Positions 63,496 through 64,000 of a stretch of DNA of 64,000 bases are shown one piece after another. The notes under the pieces were generated by a model that did no database searches, had not been told where the DNA came from, and saw nothing but the letters and a program-made list of their open reading frames with translations. A program made the position numbers and the translations under genes. Every line of letters begins with the position of its first letter. The stretch's first letter is position 1. Source of the DNA: Planctomyces sp. (lineage in GTDB: Bacteria > Planctomycetota > Planctomycetia > Planctomycetales > Planctomycetaceae); NCBI GenBank assembly GCA_019636235.1, contig JAHBXW010000017.1:1-64000 (forward strand). Direction: 5' to 3'.

Positions 63496-64000
63496 ATGCC
63501 GATTCCCGCTGAACGCATCATCAAGACTGACCGCGTCGTCAACTTTGGCCGGATTCCCGGCGTGTTCGACCTGTCGGACCTGACGCAGATCCAGACCGAC
63601 TCGTTCGACCGGTTCCTGCAGTTCGACAAGCGCCCCGGGCAGCGCCGCAACCAGGGCCTCGAGGAAATCCTGCGCGAGGTCTTTCCGATCGAGAGTTACG
63701 ACGGCCAGCACCGGCTGGAGTACGTCAAGTACGAGCTCGGCAAGCCCCGCTACACGCCGACGGAATGCCGGCAACTGCGGCTGACCTACGGGCGGCCGTT
63801 CCGCATCTGGCTGCGGCTGATGAAGGAGCAGCCGATCGAGGAGGAAGTGTACCTCGGCGACATCCCGATCATGCTTGGCGGCGGCGAGTTCATCATCAAC
63901 GGCGCCGAGCGGGTGGTGGTCAGCCAGCTGCACCGTTCGCCGGGCGTGGACTTCGTTCAGGCTAGCGAGCCGGGCGAGAAGAAGAGCTACTCCTGCCGGG
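63496..64000 (+). CDS. rpoB: RNA polymerase beta subunit, N-terminal part (cut by window end)
   Basis: The first 168 codons of rpoB from ATG 63496: an opening [25 protein letters not shown], then [27 protein letters not shown] and the motif [37 protein letters not shown], the beta-subunit protrusion/lobe signature. The frame stays open to the last base. It encodes the catalytic beta subunit. rpoC is expected just beyond the window. Confidence 0.97.
   Translation, partial: MPIPAERIIKTDRVVNFGRIPGVFDLSDLTQIQTDSFDRFLQFDKRPGQRRNQGLEEILREVFPIESYDGQHRLEYVKYELGKPRYTPTECRQLRLTYGRPFRIWLRLMKEQPIEEEVYLGDIPIMLGGGEFIINGAERVVVSQLHRSPGVDFVQASEPGEKKSYSCR

Overview
The window is high-GC bacterial DNA from a member of the Planctomycetes, most likely order Planctomycetales. 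I infer this from gene content and not from a 16S gene. Typical planctomycete markers are two DUF1559 prepilin-like proteins and a DUF1559 fusion, a DUF1501 protein, a Tat-exported Gfo/Idh/MocA oxidoreductase, a CRTAC-type FG-GAP lipoprotein beside a multihaem cytochrome, formylglycine-generating-enzyme-like (FGE/SUMF1) modules fused to other domains, a huge EF-hand protein, and an EF-Tu whose switch I lacks the usual RGITI motif.

Layout. 1-5 kb (mostly minus strand): remnant of a glycosyltransferase at the left edge, exported oxidoreductase, small secreted helical protein, soluble histidine kinase and a C45-type Ntn hydrolase. 5-13 kb (plus): GYF-domain membrane protein, prepilin-like protein, GT39-like membrane glycosyltransferase, an EF-hand array protein, and a pilin-like/FGE fusion. 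13-21 kb (minus): two paralogous glycosyltransferases sharing an N-terminal Cys/His module, a small membrane protein, and a 1514-residue kinase-NTPase-HEAT-FGE fusion. 21.6-29.8 kb (plus): two membrane-anchored TPR proteins, a small lipoprotein, a prepilin with a strong terminator, an FG-GAP/ASPIC lipoprotein and a seven-haem cytochrome with TPRs. 29.8-35.6 kb (minus): VKOR-DsbA fusion, then DJ-1-like protein, GT39-like protein and cysteine desulfurase coupled by ATGA overlaps, then nadD. 35.7-41.4 kb (plus): truD, a 0.5-kb repeat-like spacer, and a GH32/CBM9-like/amidohydrolase group. 41.5-45.8 kb (minus): a BatA-like VWA protein with its membrane partner, and tatA. 46-55.7 kb: bamA with a large insertion inside POTRA5, DUF1501, SpoIIE phosphatase, glycolate-oxidase-type flavoprotein, YihY protein and an HExxH protein.

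55.7-64 kb (plus) is the core information-processing block: promoter, tRNA-Thr(TGT)-Tyr(GTA)-Gly(TCC)-Thr(GGT), tuf, terminator, rpmG, tRNA-Trp, secE, nusG, rplK, rplA, rplJ, rplL and rpoB (cut by the window end). This is the same order as the E. coli thrU-tyrU-glyT-thrT-tufB ... secE-nusG-rplKAJL-rpoB region, with rpmG and tRNA-Trp inserted. Unlike E. coli, the spacers rplK-rplA (160 bp) and rplL-rpoB (about 550 bp) are long and hold promoter-like sequences.

No insertion sequence, CRISPR array, phage gene or reverse transcriptase was seen. The most unusual items are the FGE fusions, the Cys/His module on the two glycosyltransferases, the POTRA5 insertion in BamA, and the altered EF-Tu switch I.
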